Shown here piece after piece: positions 1 through 10,043 of a stretch of DNA of 64,000 bases; the stretch's first letter is position 1; each line of letters starts with the position of its first letter. The stretch covers positions 170,086 through 234,085 of the forward strand of contig NZ_JAHKPS010000001.1 in NCBI RefSeq assembly GCF_018860565.1. Direction: 5' to 3'. A program made the position numbers and the translations under genes. The notes under the pieces were generated by a model that was given only the letters and a program-made list of their open reading frames with translations, was not told the DNA's origin and did no database searches. The stretch comes from Winogradskyella psychrotolerans (lineage in GTDB: Bacteria > Bacteroidota > Bacteroidia > Flavobacteriales > Flavobacteriaceae).

Positions 1-2717
1 TCTGCACCTTTTATAGTCGATAGCCAAAATCGATTTTGTTCTAAATCATCTTTTCTACTTAATAATAATGCTTTTTTTACTTTATTTAAATCAGTTTCTG
101 TTGGGCCATCTTTAATGATTTTTTCTAGTTCGGCAATAGAGGCCTGAGATAGTTTTTCTGCATTTTCAGGTGCACAAGGGAATGAAATGCTAAAATTAAA
201 GCGACCATAAGGTAATTTGCTAATAGAGCCTCTAGCGCCAGCTCCGTATACACCACCTTCTTCTTCTCTTAGTTTTTCGATTAGTTTAATACTTAAAATT
301 TCACCTAAAACATTCATTGCTCTAGCGTCGTTAACATTGTGTTTTGCTTCGCCAGAATAGGTGAGGTTGACCTGACTTTTTGGCTCTGTGCCTTTATAGT
401 ATATAAACTCATGCGCACCTGATTTTGGTCTAAATGTAGTAGTTTTGTACATTTCTCTCTCTGAATTTCCAGGTAAAGAAGCAATATAAGTTTCAGCTAA
501 TTCAGCAATCTTATCTTCATTAATATTACCAACAAAATAGAAGTTAAAATCTCCTGCGTTGGCAAAGCGCTCTTTGAATTTTATGTATGCTAAATCATAA
601 TTGGCCTTGTCTAGATCTACTTCTGTTGGGAAGCCTGTATATCTAGGGTTTCCTTCGTTGGTGAATTCATTAAGAGCAATTGAGAATGAGATATTAGGAT
701 TAGATAGAATATTACCTAAAAAAGCTTTTTGTTTACTTATATATGATGCAAAGGCTTCGGGGTCTTTGTCTAATTTAGTAAAGTATAGGTGAATCATTTG
801 AAACATGGTTTCAAAATCTTTTGGTGAAGCAGCGCCTCTCATCCCTTCGCTTAAACTACCAATAAATGGACTAACGCTAGCAATTTTACCAGACATTAAT
901 TTGTTTAGGTCGTTTTTAGTGAGTCCGTCAATACCAGCTTCAAATAAGCCTCTATTGGCGTTTGCGGTTTCTTTTAAAACTTCATCAGAGTATAGAGAGG
1001 TGCCACCATAACTATATGCTTCAAATAAGATTTCGTCATTTTTAAAATCTGTTTTCTTGTAAATGACTTTGGCACCATTGCTTAGTGTAAGCGTTGTGGT
1101 TTCATTAATTTTAGCTTCGTTGCTAACTACTTTTTTAATTATGCTGCCTTTTTTAGGTTTAATGGGCATTAAGTGCTCTCTTACAGCTTCGTCTTCATAA
1201 TCTTTAATTTCGGCTTTTTCTATGCTTTTTAATAAATCAATGACTTCTTGTTCTGTTACTTTTTTAAGTCCTTCTTTTTTAGGACCTGTTAATATAACTA
1301 GTCTATTGTCGTCATGTAAGAATTTTTTAATTAAAGCATTAACTTCGTCTAGTGTTATTTTAGGTAATTCTGTTTGTGCAAAATTATATGTCCACTCAAT
1401 TCCAGGAATTGGGCTTTCTTGTAAGAAATTTTGAATATAACGGCCAACAATTCTACCTGATTCTTGCTTGTCTTTATTTTTAAATTGACGTTCTAATCGT
1501 GCTAAAAAATCTTTTTTAGCACGTTTTAGTTCTGAAGCTTTAAAGCCATAACGCTTAACACGTTCGTTTTCTTCTAATAGCGTTTTTAAGGCTTCTAATT
1601 GACCAGTGTCATTGGTTTGTGCAAAAGATTGGTAGGCGTCTTTATTACCAATAATACCTCCTTTGTATGAAAATCCGTAGATAAAAGGCGGATTTGGTTT
1701 GTTGCTGTATTCGCTTAATCTATTATTAATCATTTGGTCAAAAAGACCTTCAACCATATTGTCTCTGTAGTCGCTAATTGTTTTTGTTTTTTTTCTTTCG
1801 CCTTTATCTTTATAATATATTTGAACTTGTGAGCCTGTGGCTTCTTCATCCCATTCAATGGCGATAAACGTTTTTTCGTGGTTTTCTGAACCAAATTCTT
1901 CTCTTAGCTTCGGGTTCTTTGGGTTTTTAAGGTTGCTAAAATTGTCTTTTATTTTCTTTTCAAGTGTTTCTACGTCTAAATCCCCAACAGCAATTACTGC
2001 CATTAAGTTTGGACGATACCAATCTTTTTGAAAGTTTCTAAGGCTTTCGTATTTAAAGGTCTCTAAGTTTTCTTTTGTGCCAATTGGCAAGCGATCTGCA
2101 TATTTAGATTTGTAAGCAATTTTGTCTAAATATTTAGATTGCATTCTGGTTGCGGCGCCAAGACGTGTTCTGTATTCTTCAATAACAACACCGCGTTCTT
2201 CATCAATATCTTCTTCTGTAAGTAGTGCGTTGCCAGCCCAATCGTGCAAAATTTGAAACCCTTTATCTAACTTCTTAGGGTCGTCACTAGGGATAGGGAG
2301 GATGTAAACCGTTTGGTCAAAACTTGTGTAAGCATTTAGGTCTGCACCAAACTCTATACCAATACCTTGTAGGTAATCTACTAATTCGTTTTTCTTAAAA
2401 TTGGTGGTTCCATTAAAATTCATGTGCTCCATAAAGTGAGCTAGACCACGCTGGTCTTCAGTTTCTAAAATAGAACCTGCTTTAATAGCTAAGCGTAATT
2501 CTACTTTGTCTTCAGGTTTGCCGTTATTCTGAATGTAGTAAGTAAGGCCGTTTGAGAGTTTGCCTATTTTAACCTCAGGCGAGGTTGGTAATTGGTCTGT
2601 TGGAATGTAGCTGCTGGTTTGGTTTTCTAGTGTCTTAGTTTGTGCATTCGTTGTAAATGTCGCAAGTAAGCAGCAGACAAAAAATGTTTTAAACACGAGG
2701 GAAATCTTTGTTTTCAT
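1..2717 (-). CDS. M16 family metallopeptidase (partial, C-terminus beyond window)
   Basis: Zinc peptidase of the insulinase/pitrilysin family, probably periplasmic or outer-membrane associated. Reading leftwards from the ATG at 2717 gives about 905 residues without a stop before the window edge, so the C-terminus is missing. The first about 26 residues form a signal peptide (MKTKISLV...TTNAQT). Around residues 92-96 is the inverted zinc motif HFMEH (HxxEH), and a downstream EERGVVIEEYRTR segment supplies the usual third-ligand glutamate region. The length fits the tandem-domain, roughly 930-950-residue M16 proteins of Bacteroidetes, in which the second half is catalytically inactive. It is separated by 139 bp from the next minus-strand gene and may have its own promoter. 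Family call is firm; the natural substrate is unknown. Confidence 0.93.
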   Translation of the reverse strand, partial: MKTKISLVFKTFFVCCLLATFTTNAQTKTLENQTSSYIPTDQLPTSPEVKIGKLSNGLTYYIQNNGKPEDKVELRLAIKAGSILETEDQRGLAHFMEHMNFNGTTNFKKNELVDYLQGIGIEFGADLNAYTSFDQTVYILPIPSDDPKKLDKGFQILHDWAGNALLTEEDIDEERGVVIEEYRTRLGAATRMQSKYLDKIAYKSKYADRLPIGTKENLETFKYESLRNFQKDWYRPNLMAVIAVGDLDVETLEKKIKDNFSNLKNPKNPKLREEFGSENHEKTFIAIEWDEEATGSQVQIYYKDKGERKKTKTISDYRDNMVEGLFDQMINNRLSEYSNKPNPPFIYGFSYKGGIIGNKDAYQSFAQTNDTGQLEALKTLLEENERVKRYGFKASELKRAKKDFLARLERQFKNKDKQESGRIVGRYIQNFLQESPIPGIEWTYNFAQTELPKITLDEVNALIKKFLHDDNRLVILTGPKKEGLKKVTEQEVIDLLKSIEKAEIKDYEDEAVREHLMPIKPKKGSIIKKVVSNEAKINETTTLTLSNGAKVIYKKTDFKNDEILFEAYSYGGTSLYSDEVLKETANANRGLFEAGIDGLTKNDLNKLMSGKIASVSPFIGSLSEGMRGAASPKDFETMFQMIHLYFTKLDKDPEAFASYISKQKAFLGNILSNPNISFSIALNEFTNEGNPRYTGFPTEVDLDKANYDLAYIKFKERFANAGDFNFYFVGNINEDKIAELAETYIASLPGNSEREMYKTTTFRPKSGAHEFIYYKGTEPKSQVNLTYSGEAKHNVNDARAMNVLGEILSIKLIEKLREEEGGVYGAGARGSISKLPYGRFNFSISFPCAPENAEKLSQASIAELEKIIKDGPTETDLNKVKKALLLSRKDDLEQNRFWLSTIKGA

Positions 2718-2855
2718 GTGAATGATGGTTTAAGTGGATTAATTTTGCATAAGAAAATTCCTCTAAATTTAGAGATAATATGTTAATTAGGAAAGAAATA
2801 ACATTATTTTAACTAATTTCTTAGTTAAAAAAAAGCGATTTTAGGTATACGTGTG

Positions 2856-3797
2856 TTATGGGTGTTGTTTAAGAATTTCCTGTAGGTTTTGTAGATATTT
2901 GTTCTTAATGTTTGCTTTTGCGTATTTTTTTGCAAACTCTAGTTTTTCGTTGGTAGGTTCGTAGTAATTCTTGTTTTTATCTTTAGCTAAATTGAGTTGA
3001 TGTGTAATGTAGCGTTCTGTAAGTTTGTAGTATTCAACACTATTTTTACTCCATTCTTCTGAATTATAAATCTCCAAAATTGAATTGTAAAACTCAGGGT
3101 CTATATCTTTGTTTTCTTGAAGATTAGTCCAGATAAGAAAATCATTTACGGCTCCAAGGTTAATTTCGGTTATTAGATAGTTTTCAAAACTGTTTATAGG
3201 GGACGTGTTCTTGAGATTGTAGTCTTTGATTCTTTTTTCTTTTTCTTCTAAAATGATATCCCAAGCCTCTGTTGCAGCTATGTTTAGTGGTTGTCTGTTT
3301 TCATCTGTCACAAGGCCTCTATAGTCTATAGTTCTATAATAATTTCGTAACAAATTTTGATTCTCATTATTAAAAATAATTGATGAATCTAGGTTTTTTG
3401 TATCCCAATGTGTAATTGAATAGTTCTTTTTGGTATCAATGTATAGGCATGGTTCGTTGGCAAAGAAGTTAGCGCAAAAGGAGTAATAGTAGATGTTAGG
3501 CGTTTCTTTGAATACTTGATACGAAAGTGGAGGTAAGCTGTATTTTGAGATTGTAATTAATTCTGGGGAATCTGCTTTAATAGAAAACTGAAAATTACCT
3601 ATACTATCAACCATTGTTGAGTCGAGAATGTAGCTTTTATTTAAATAATTAAAGTGGTTGTATTCTTTAAGATAGATAGTGTTGTTAACTAGTTCTTTGG
3701 AATTACCTGTGATTGTTATTTTTGATTCTAAGTCTTTTTTGCATGACAAAGTGAATAAGGATAAACAGATCACTAATAATTTAAAGCATGTGTTCAT
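2856..3797 (-). CDS. Lipoprotein with DUF4369-like N-terminal domain
   Basis: Lipoprotein signal with lipobox TLSC (lipidated Cys about residue 19, followed by KKD). Residues about 25-80 (ITGNSKELVNNTIYLKEY, then LDSTMVDSIGNFQFS) resemble the DUF4369 domain found at the N-terminus of Bacteroidetes TlpA-like thioredoxin proteins. The remaining about 230 residues are charged and helical with no CxxC thioredoxin motif, so this is not a complete TlpA. The gene starts 5 bp after the methylmalonyl-CoA mutase stop codon and is probably the last gene of that operon. Function unknown; the domain similarity is by eye. Confidence 0.75.
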   Translation of the reverse strand: MNTCFKLLVICLSLFTLSCKKDLESKITITGNSKELVNNTIYLKEYNHFNYLNKSYILDSTMVDSIGNFQFSIKADSPELITISKYSLPPLSYQVFKETPNIYYYSFCANFFANEPCLYIDTKKNYSITHWDTKNLDSSIIFNNENQNLLRNYYRTIDYRGLVTDENRQPLNIAATEAWDIILEEKEKRIKDYNLKNTSPINSFENYLITEINLGAVNDFLIWTNLQENKDIDPEFYNSILEIYNSEEWSKNSVEYYKLTERYITHQLNLAKDKNKNYYEPTNEKLEFAKKYAKANIKNKYLQNLQEILKQHP

Positions 3798-3802
3798 GTA
3801 GT

Positions 3803-5926
3803 CTAGTCAATTAATATCTCTAGTATTTGAATAGCTGCATCGCTAATTTTTGTACCAGGGCCAAAAACAGCAACAGCTCCAGCATCGAATAAATATTGAT
3901 AATCTTGCTTTGGAATTACGCCACCAACAATAACCATTATATCTTCACGACCATAGTTTTTAAGTTCTTGTATAACTTGAGGTACTAATGTTTTGTGTCC
4001 TGCTGCTAAGGAAGATACACCTAAAATATGAACGTCATTTTCTACGGCTTGCTTAGCGGCTTCTTTTGGTGTTTGAAAAAGTGGTCCAATGTCTACATCA
4101 AAGCCGACGTCTGCATAGCCAGTGGCTACTACTTTTGCACCTCTGTCATGACCATCTTGTCCCATTTTAGCAATCATTATGCGGGGTCTACGACCGTCTT
4201 GCTCTGCAAATTGGTCGGCAAGTTCTCTTGCTTTTTGGAAACTTTTATCGTCTTTTATTTCTTTGCTATACACTCCTGAAAATGATTTTATTTGTGCTTT
4301 GTGTCGTCCAAATTCAGCTTCTAAAGCATCGCTTATTTCGCCTAATGTCGCTCGTTTTCTTGCGGCATCTACTGCTAAAGCTAGTAAATTATTTTTACCT
4401 GTTTTAGCAGAATCGGTTAATTTTGATAAAGCTTCGGTTACGGCTGCGGTATCTCTACTTGATTTAATGCTGTTTAAGCGTTCTATTTGTTGAGTACGAA
4501 CTGTTTGATTATCTACTTCTAGTGTAGTGATAGGGTCTTCTTCGTTTAATCTATATTTGTTAACACCAACAATTATATCTTGGTTAGAATCTATACGTGC
4601 TTGTTTTCGTGCTGCTGCTTCTTCAATACGCAGTTTAGGTATTCCGGCTTCTATGGCTTTGGTCATACCTCCTAATTCTTCAACTTCTTCTATGAGTTGC
4701 CATGCTTTTTGAGCGATATCATGTGTTAGTTTTTCAACATAATAACTGCCGGCCCAAGGGTCTACCGTTTTGGTGATGTGTGTTTCCTCTTGTAGGTGTA
4801 TTTGAGTGTTCCTTGCAATACGTGCAGAAAAATCTGTAGGTAAAGCAATGGCTTCGTCTAAAGCATTGGTATGTAAACTTTGGGTGCCACCAAAAGCTGC
4901 GGCAGAAGCTTCAATACATGTTCTTGCGACGTTGTTAAAAGGGTCTTGTTCTGTTAAACTCCAGCCAGAAGTTTGGCAATGGGTTCGTAATGCTAATGAT
5001 TTTTGATTTTTTGGGTTGAACTGTTTTACGAGTTTTGCCCAAAGCATTCGTGCTGCTCGCATTTTAGCAATTTCCATAAAATGATTCATGCCAATAGCCC
5101 AAAAGAATGAAAGTCGCGGGGCAAAGGTGTCTATGTCCATACCTGCGTCTAACCCTTTTCTTATGTATTCTAGTCCGTCAGCTAATGTGTAGGCTAATTC
5201 AATATCGCAAGTGGCGCCAGCTTCTTGCATGTGATAGCCAGAAATACTAATACTGTTGAATTTTGGCATATTGTTGCTGGTGTATTCAAAAATATCTGAG
5301 ATAATTTTCATTGAAGGAGTAGGTGGGTAGATGTAGGTGTTACGTACCATAAATTCCTTAAGAATATCATTTTGAATGGTTCCAGAAAGTTGTTCTGGTT
5401 TTACTCCTTGTTCTTCGGCTGCAACAATATAAAATGCCATAATAGGTAAAACAGCTCCATTCATGGTCATGGAAACAGACATTTTATCTAAAGGAATTTG
5501 ATCGAATAAGATCTTCATGTCTTCCACAGAATCAATTGCAACGCCAGCTTTTCCAACGTCTCCAACTACGCGTTCGTGATCAGAATCATAACCTCTGTGT
5601 GTAGCTAAATCAAAAGCTACTGATAATCCTTTCTGTCCGGCTGCTAAATTTCTTCTGTAAAATGCGTTGCTTTCTTCTGCAGTTGAAAAACCTGCATATT
5701 GTCTAATTGTCCAAGGTCTACGAACATACATTGTTGAATAAGGCCCGCGAAGATTAGGTGCAATACCAGCTACAAAATTTAGATGTTCAAGATCTTTTAA
5801 GTCGTCTTTATTGTAAGTGGATTTTACCGTGATGTCCTCAGCTGTTAAGAAGTCTTTTTCTTCTTGATGCTGTGAGTTTCGTGACTCGTTTTTTAATTCT
5901 ATATGTTGAAGATTTTTTCTTGACAT
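3803..5926 (-). CDS. scpA: Methylmalonyl-CoA mutase, large (B12-binding) subunit
   Basis: Adenosylcobalamin-dependent interconversion of succinyl-CoA and (R)-methylmalonyl-CoA in the cytoplasm, serving propionate, odd-chain fatty-acid and branched-chain amino-acid metabolism. At 707 residues it has family-typical length. Residues about 50-540 form the TIM-barrel catalytic domain, starting with [20 protein letters not shown] and containing [13 protein letters not shown]. The C-terminal domain holds the base-off B12 motif QDGHDRG, whose axial-ligand histidine is H593, followed by GVSSLAAGH and a VIVGG loop. The small subunit gene lies 55 bp upstream in the same orientation. Very secure; the exact symbol varies between databases (scpA, mutB, mcmA). 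Confidence 0.97.
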   Translation of the reverse strand: MSRKNLQHIELKNESRNSQHQEEKDFLTAEDITVKSTYNKDDLKDLEHLNFVAGIAPNLRGPYSTMYVRRPWTIRQYAGFSTAEESNAFYRRNLAAGQKGLSVAFDLATHRGYDSDHERVVGDVGKAGVAIDSVEDMKILFDQIPLDKMSVSMTMNGAVLPIMAFYIVAAEEQGVKPEQLSGTIQNDILKEFMVRNTYIYPPTPSMKIISDIFEYTSNNMPKFNSISISGYHMQEAGATCDIELAYTLADGLEYIRKGLDAGMDIDTFAPRLSFFWAIGMNHFMEIAKMRAARMLWAKLVKQFNPKNQKSLALRTHCQTSGWSLTEQDPFNNVARTCIEASAAAFGGTQSLHTNALDEAIALPTDFSARIARNTQIHLQEETHITKTVDPWAGSYYVEKLTHDIAQKAWQLIEEVEELGGMTKAIEAGIPKLRIEEAAARKQARIDSNQDIIVGVNKYRLNEEDPITTLEVDNQTVRTQQIERLNSIKSSRDTAAVTEALSKLTDSAKTGKNNLLALAVDAARKRATLGEISDALEAEFGRHKAQIKSFSGVYSKEIKDDKSFQKARELADQFAEQDGRRPRIMIAKMGQDGHDRGAKVVATGYADVGFDVDIGPLFQTPKEAAKQAVENDVHILGVSSLAAGHKTLVPQVIQELKNYGREDIMVIVGGVIPKQDYQYLFDAGAVAVFGPGTKISDAAIQILEILID

Positions 5927-5981
5927 TTTAAATGTGATTTTAATGGAAACGCAGTACTATAGTTTTTGTCTATGTGTGGTT

Positions 5982-7352
5982 TTATTCATTATTCAATCTG
6001 TTAATTTCCAGATCTTCAGATAGCCTTTTTTCTAGTATTGGTTCAATTAATGTTTTTCGCTTTTCAATTTTTAAAAATGGACTAATTTCTAGTTCGTTTT
6101 TCATTTTGTCTGCTAAATTAGGATGTTTGTTTGTACCTAATAATACTAATCTTTCAGCTTCAAAATCGGCTTGCTCACTAGTCGCATTTTCTTTAATTTT
6201 TCTTTGAATTGTCCCTTCTTTTAGTTGCCTTAAAAAGCCGCCGTTGCTTTCGATATCTTTAAAAATAGTTAGTGCTTTTTCTGCTAATTGTTCAGTTAAG
6301 CTTTCAATATAATACGCTCCATCTGCGGGATTATTTACTTTGTCAAAATAGCTTTCGTGCTTTAAGACTAAAAGTTGGTTTCTCGAAATTCGTTCGCCAA
6401 ATTCGTTTGATTTGTGATATAAAGCGTCGTAAGGTAAATTACAAACGACATCTGCACCTCCTAAAATAGCACTCATAGATTCCGTTGTAGTACGTAATAG
6501 GTTTACGTTATAATCGTAAATGGTTTTGTTGCGTTTACTTGGTGTTGCTATAATTCTACAAGTTGTGTTTGCATTGTATTCTGATGCTAAGGTAGACCAA
6601 AGTTGCCTTAAAGCTCTTAGTTTGGAAATTTCAAAGAAATAGTTTGAGCTAATTGAGGTGTAGAATGTTACACTAAGCGATTGTTTTGCGTCACTTGAAA
6701 TGATGTTTTCCAAATAATTTAAGTACTCGTTGGCATGAGCTAAGCCGTAAGCTAGTTGTTGGATAATAGTTGCTCCTGCATTTTGGTATAGGCTAAGGTC
6801 TATGCTTAGTTGGTTTGTTGATTTGACGATTGTTTCAAATTTGCTAAAATCGTCTTTGAGGTTGTTGTACCAATTTCCTGTTTTAGCTAGGTTACCAATG
6901 ATATCTGTGTGAATATAGCATTGCGATTGCTTTACTGTATTTATGATAGTATTAATGAAGTTTTCGGAAAGAAAATCACATTTAAGATCAATTGGTGTTT
7001 TGTTTAAATCAATATTTTGAAATAAATCTTGAATACTGGTTGTTTTAGATTTTATATTGAATAAAATGCTTTCAGCACCACGATTAATAGCGTCTAATGC
7101 CTTTTGGTTTGAATTTTGTGCGTCAGTTACATCAATAGATTGGCAGATTTTCCAATCGTTTGTTTTGCTGTCTGATTGTTTTGGTGTTGTTTCAAATTCA
7201 TCGGCATGATAAAAAGGCTTTACATCAATACCTTCTTTTGTTTTCCAGATTAAAGTATCATTGTAATCTGCTCCTTTTAGGTCTGCTTGTATTTTCTGTT
7301 TCCATGCTTTTGAAGAAACGTCTTCAAATTCATTAAATAATGATTTACTCAT
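5982..7352 (-). CDS. mutA: Methylmalonyl-CoA mutase, small subunit
   Basis: Non-catalytic partner of the B12-binding subunit encoded just downstream. The N-terminus (SLFNEFEDVSSKAWKQKIQADLKGADY) and the segments ISRNQLLVLKHESYFDKVNNPADGAYYIESLTEQLAEKA match the mutase barrel. At 456 residues it is much shorter than small subunits of about 620 residues described in other bacteria, because the degenerate C-terminal B12-like domain is absent. Such short forms are, to my knowledge, usual in Flavobacteriaceae. It overlaps the preceding FtsB/DivIC-like gene by 8 bp, which implies co-transcription and probable translational coupling. Confidence 0.93.
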   Translation of the reverse strand: MSKSLFNEFEDVSSKAWKQKIQADLKGADYNDTLIWKTKEGIDVKPFYHADEFETTPKQSDSKTNDWKICQSIDVTDAQNSNQKALDAINRGAESILFNIKSKTTSIQDLFQNIDLNKTPIDLKCDFLSENFINTIINTVKQSQCYIHTDIIGNLAKTGNWYNNLKDDFSKFETIVKSTNQLSIDLSLYQNAGATIIQQLAYGLAHANEYLNYLENIISSDAKQSLSVTFYTSISSNYFFEISKLRALRQLWSTLASEYNANTTCRIIATPSKRNKTIYDYNVNLLRTTTESMSAILGGADVVCNLPYDALYHKSNEFGERISRNQLLVLKHESYFDKVNNPADGAYYIESLTEQLAEKALTIFKDIESNGGFLRQLKEGTIQRKIKENATSEQADFEAERLVLLGTNKHPNLADKMKNELEISPFLKIEKRKTLIEPILEKRLSEDLEINRLNNE

Positions 7353-7671
7353 CTTTCTTTTGTTTGGCTATGCTGTCTTCGTATTCTATAATGTATATGT
7401 CTTCGTTAGGCTTTTTCATATAGTAGGTTTCTCGCGCTGTACGCTCAATACCTTCATCAGTACTTAGTTCTTTTATGGCTTTATTGTCTTTAGCCATTTC
7501 GTTTTTATAATGTTCTTTTTGGTATTCTAATTCGTTAATATCGTTATTTAGCTCATGATGAAACAACCATGAATGTGCATCAAAAAATAACATCCAAACC
7601 ACAAATACAGCAAGAACAACGATATAGATGTTCTTGAAAGGTTTTAGATATTTAGAATTAAAAATTCTCAT
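7345..7671 (-). CDS. FtsB/DivIC-type septum formation initiator protein
   Basis: Small bitopic membrane protein of the FtsB/DivIC family, which in other bacteria joins FtsL and FtsQ in the divisome. The 108 residues have a short cytoplasmic N-terminus, one membrane helix (about 14-33, IYIVVLAVFVVWMLFF), a coiled coil (about 35-75, ELNDINELEYQKEHYKNEM type heptads) and the conserved segment ERTARETYYMKKPNEDIYIIEY. It shares 1 bp with udk upstream and 8 bp with mutA downstream. Linkage of a division gene to udk and mutA is recurrent in flavobacteria as far as I recall. Confidence 0.9.
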   Translation of the reverse strand: MRIFNSKYLKPFKNIYIVVLAVFVVWMLFFDAHSWLFHHELNNDINELEYQKEHYKNEMAKDNKAIKELSTDEGIERTARETYYMKKPNEDIYIIEYEDSIAKQKKDE

Positions 7672-8276
7672 TATAGACGTTCGTTGATTATGGTTTTAAC
7701 AATATCTACAGCAACAGTGTTATACTTGTTATTTGGAATAATGATATCTGCATATTCTTTCATAGGTTCTATAAATTGCTGATGCATTGGCTTTAATGTG
7801 TTTTGATATCGTGTTAATACCTCATTAATATCTCTACCACGTTCTGTTATATCTCGTTTTAAACGACGAATTAGACGTTCGTCAGAATCTGCGTGAACAA
7901 ATATTTTTATATCAAAAAGATTTCTGATTTCTGCATGAGATAAAATTAAAATACCTTCTACAATCATTACTTTTCTTGGTATCGTGTTAATAGTATCTCC
8001 TGTACGATTGTGTTTTACAAAAGAATAAACAGGTTGGTCAATAGCATTGCCTTTTTTTAGTTCTATAAGATGTTTCTCTAATAATTCGAAATCTATAGAC
8101 CGTGGATGGTCAAAATTAATTTTAACACGTTCGTCGTAACTTAAATGTGATGTGTCTTTGTAGTAAGAATCTTGTGAAATGACTCCAACCTCTCCTTCTG
8201 GTAATTCATTTAAAATTGTGTTAACGACAGTTGTTTTTCCGCATCCTGTTCCGCCAGCAATTCCTATTATAAGCAT
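7671..8276 (-). CDS. udk: Uridine kinase
   Basis: Phosphorylates uridine and cytidine to UMP and CMP in pyrimidine salvage. The 201-residue protein has a P-loop at residues about 8-15 (GGTGCGKTT), the QDSYYKD motif, NFDHPRSIDFELL, the lid region RLIRRLKRDITERGR and a C-terminal KYADIIIPN-type segment, all typical of Udk. Length matches the family. It is the first gene of a minus-strand operon whose upstream region is the 60-bp gap to the cytochrome gene; a near-consensus minus-strand TAACTTTA lies near 8307-8314. Confidence 0.97.
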   Translation of the reverse strand: MLIIGIAGGTGCGKTTVVNTILNELPEGEVGVISQDSYYKDTSHLSYDERVKINFDHPRSIDFELLEKHLIELKKGNAIDQPVYSFVKHNRTGDTINTIPRKVMIVEGILILSHAEIRNLFDIKIFVHADSDERLIRRLKRDITERGRDINEVLTRYQNTLKPMHQQFIEPMKEYADIIIPNNKYNTVAVDIVKTIINERL

Positions 8277-8336
8277 GTTTTAATTTTTGATTTAATTGAG
8301 GCTGTAAAGTTAATTAATATGACCTTAAGATGAATC

Positions 8337-8765
8337 CTATAATTTAGAAACTTTATCAGGTGTTATAAAATTACCAATCTTATTTTTCCAACTGTTGTTT
8401 ATATAGTTAATGACGTCTGCTACTTCTTCATCTGACAGTCCTAAAGGTGCCATTGTACCATTGTAAGTGATGCCATTTACTATTATTTCTCCAGATAGAC
8501 CATGTTTTACAGCTTTGATGCTTTCGGTTTGATTTTCTCTTAAATAATCTGAGTCTGCTAAAGGAGGAAAGGCTTCTGGTACTCCTTTGCCATCTGGTAA
8601 ATGGCAAGTTATACACATATCATTATATACTATTTGACCTCGTTTCATGCTTGCTTCAAGTTTTGATTGGTCTTGATTTTGAGCAATTAAATTAGATGTT
8701 TTAGCATTTGAATTACAGGACACAAATGTTAAAAAAGAAATTGTGATGATAATTATTTTTTTCAT
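8337..8765 (-). CDS. Class I cytochrome c lipoprotein, partner of the sugar dehydrogenase
   Basis: Small periplasmic electron carrier. It has a lipoprotein signal (lipobox VSC, Cys17), one haem c motif CITCH at residues 51-55, the following PDGKGVPEAFPPLADSDYL segment, and a probable axial methionine in NGTMAPLG, followed by the usual C-terminal helix EEVADVINYINNSW. Its start codon overlaps the stop of the upstream PQQ-type dehydrogenase gene (4 bp, ATGA), so it very likely takes electrons from that enzyme. The pairing is inference from the overlap. Confidence 0.92.
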   Translation of the reverse strand: MKKIIIITISFLTFVSCNSNAKTSNLIAQNQDQSKLEASMKRGQIVYNDMCITCHLPDGKGVPEAFPPLADSDYLRENQTESIKAVKHGLSGEIIVNGITYNGTMAPLGLSDEEVADVINYINNSWKNKIGNFITPDKVSKL

Positions 8766-9862
8766 TTTCTAATTAATTTTACGATACCTAAATTTTCAAT
8801 TCCTACATAAATATAACCATCGGGGCCTTGTTTTATACTTCTTATGCGCCCCAAGCCGTCTAGTAAACGTTCTTCTTTTATAACTTTATTGTCTTTTAAG
8901 GTACACATGTCTAAGTATTGAAATTTTAATGATCCAATAAGTAAATTTCCGTTCCAATCTCCATATTTATCACTGTTTATAAATGCCATTCCGCTAGGCG
9001 CTATTGATGGATCCCAGTAGTGAAGAGGTTGTTCCATACCTTCTTTTTTTGATATTTCGGTAAATTTTGTGCCGCTATAATTTATACCATAGCTAATAAT
9101 TGGCCAGCCATAGTTTTTACCAGAGGCGATAATATTTATTTCGTCTCCACCTCTTGGACCATGCTCGTGTGTCCACACAGCACCTGTTTTAGGGTGTAGT
9201 GTCATGCCTTGAGGGTTTCTGTGGCCATAAGAATAAATAGCTTTTTTAGCGTTGTTGGTGTTTGTAAATGGATTGTCCTCTGGGATTGTGCCATCAGCGT
9301 TGAGTCGGTATATTTTTCCACAGTCTTTAGTGATGTCTTGCGGGTTTTCATCTCTACTGCCACGATCTCCTATGCTAAAAAATAAGTAACCATTTTTGTC
9401 AAAAACTAAACGTGATCCAAAATGTTGGCCTTTAGTTGTATTAGGTTGAGCTTTGTATAGTATTTGTAAATCAGATAAGCTATTATTTTTTAATTTGGCT
9501 CGGGCAATAGATGTATTGCCTCCAGAGCCTTCGCCTTTTGGTGATGCATAAGAAAAATAAATCCAACCATTAGTCGTGTAATCAGGATGTAAAATAATAT
9601 CTAATAAACCACCTTGGCCACGAACATAGATTTCGGGCAATCCTGAAATAGCTGTCTTTTTTCCATCTTTAAAAAGAATAAGTTCTCCTGATTTTTCAGT
9701 AATTAGAATAGAATTGTCTGGTAGGAATGTAAATCCCCAAGGATTATTAAGATCTGAAACGACAACCTCGTGACTGTTTTTATTGTTAATAGGATTCTTG
9801 TCTTGAGCACAAGCAATTGTAGTAGTAAGAATTAAACTGATAAAAAGGTGTCTTAGGTTCAT
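8762..9862 (-). CDS. PQQ-dependent sugar dehydrogenase (soluble aldose / sorbosone dehydrogenase family)
   Basis: Six-bladed beta-propeller quinoprotein of the glucose/sorbosone dehydrogenase family (YliI/Asd-like), oxidising aldose sugars in the periplasm or at the outer membrane. The signal is lipoprotein-like (TIAC, Cys18). Family-typical segments are NPWGFTFLPDNSILITEKSG, GQGGLLDIILHP, HFGSRLVFDKNGYLFFSIGDRG, YSYGHRNPQGMTLHP and WTHEHGPRGGDEINI, which contain the histidine and arginine residues that line the active site. Length 366 residues is normal. It overlaps the cytochrome c gene. Its promoter must lie in the roughly 100 bp shared divergently with the tRNA promoter. Confidence 0.93.
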   Translation of the reverse strand: MNLRHLFISLILTTTIACAQDKNPINNKNSHEVVVSDLNNPWGFTFLPDNSILITEKSGELILFKDGKKTAISGLPEIYVRGQGGLLDIILHPDYTTNGWIYFSYASPKGEGSGGNTSIARAKLKNNSLSDLQILYKAQPNTTKGQHFGSRLVFDKNGYLFFSIGDRGSRDENPQDITKDCGKIYRLNADGTIPEDNPFTNTNNAKKAIYSYGHRNPQGMTLHPKTGAVWTHEHGPRGGDEINIIASGKNYGWPIISYGINYSGTKFTEISKKEGMEQPLHYWDPSIAPSGMAFINSDKYGDWNGNLLIGSLKFQYLDMCTLKDNKVIKEERLLDGLGRIRSIKQGPDGYIYVGIENLGIVKLIRK

Positions 9863-9910
9863 GTTTTTTTGTCTTAAAAAAGAATAAGTTTTAAAGTTAC
9901 TTAAATGTTG

Positions 9911-9939
9911 TTGATTTATAAAGAAAAATTATATATTTG
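9911..9939 (+). promoter_or_regulatory. Bacteroidetes-type promoter of tRNA-Pro
   Basis: TTG at 9911-9913, an 18-bp spacer and TATATTTG at 9932-9939 match the Bacteroidetes sigma-A consensus TTG-N18/19-TAnnTTTG. It ends 26 bp before the mature tRNA, leaving a short 5' leader. Confidence 0.8.
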
Positions 9940-9965
9940 CAGTCCGAAAACGGGAAACCAAGATT

Positions 9966-10040
9966 CGGGGTGTAGCGTAGCCCGGTTATCGCGCCACGTT
10001 TGGGACGTGGAGGCCGCAGGTTCGAATCCTGCCACCCCGA
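9966..10040 (+). tRNA. tRNA-Pro (anticodon UGG)
   Basis: A 75-nt cloverleaf. The acceptor stem CGGGGTG (9966-9972) pairs with CACCCCG (10033-10039), with discriminator A at 10040. The anticodon stem CACGT/ACGTG carries the loop TTTGGGA, giving anticodon TGG, which reads CCA and related proline codons. The T arm has GCAGG TTCGAAT CCTGC. The CCA tail is not encoded. Confidence 0.97.
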
Positions 10041-10043
10041 CTT

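Noticed and set aside
3803..8276. A cobalamin riboswitch for the mutase operon
   Set aside because: The gap upstream of udk is only 60 bp and shows no B12-box-like sequence.
8428..8616. A 62-residue frame inside the cytochrome c gene
   Set aside because: It lies in another frame of a gene with clear haem motifs and has no features of its own.
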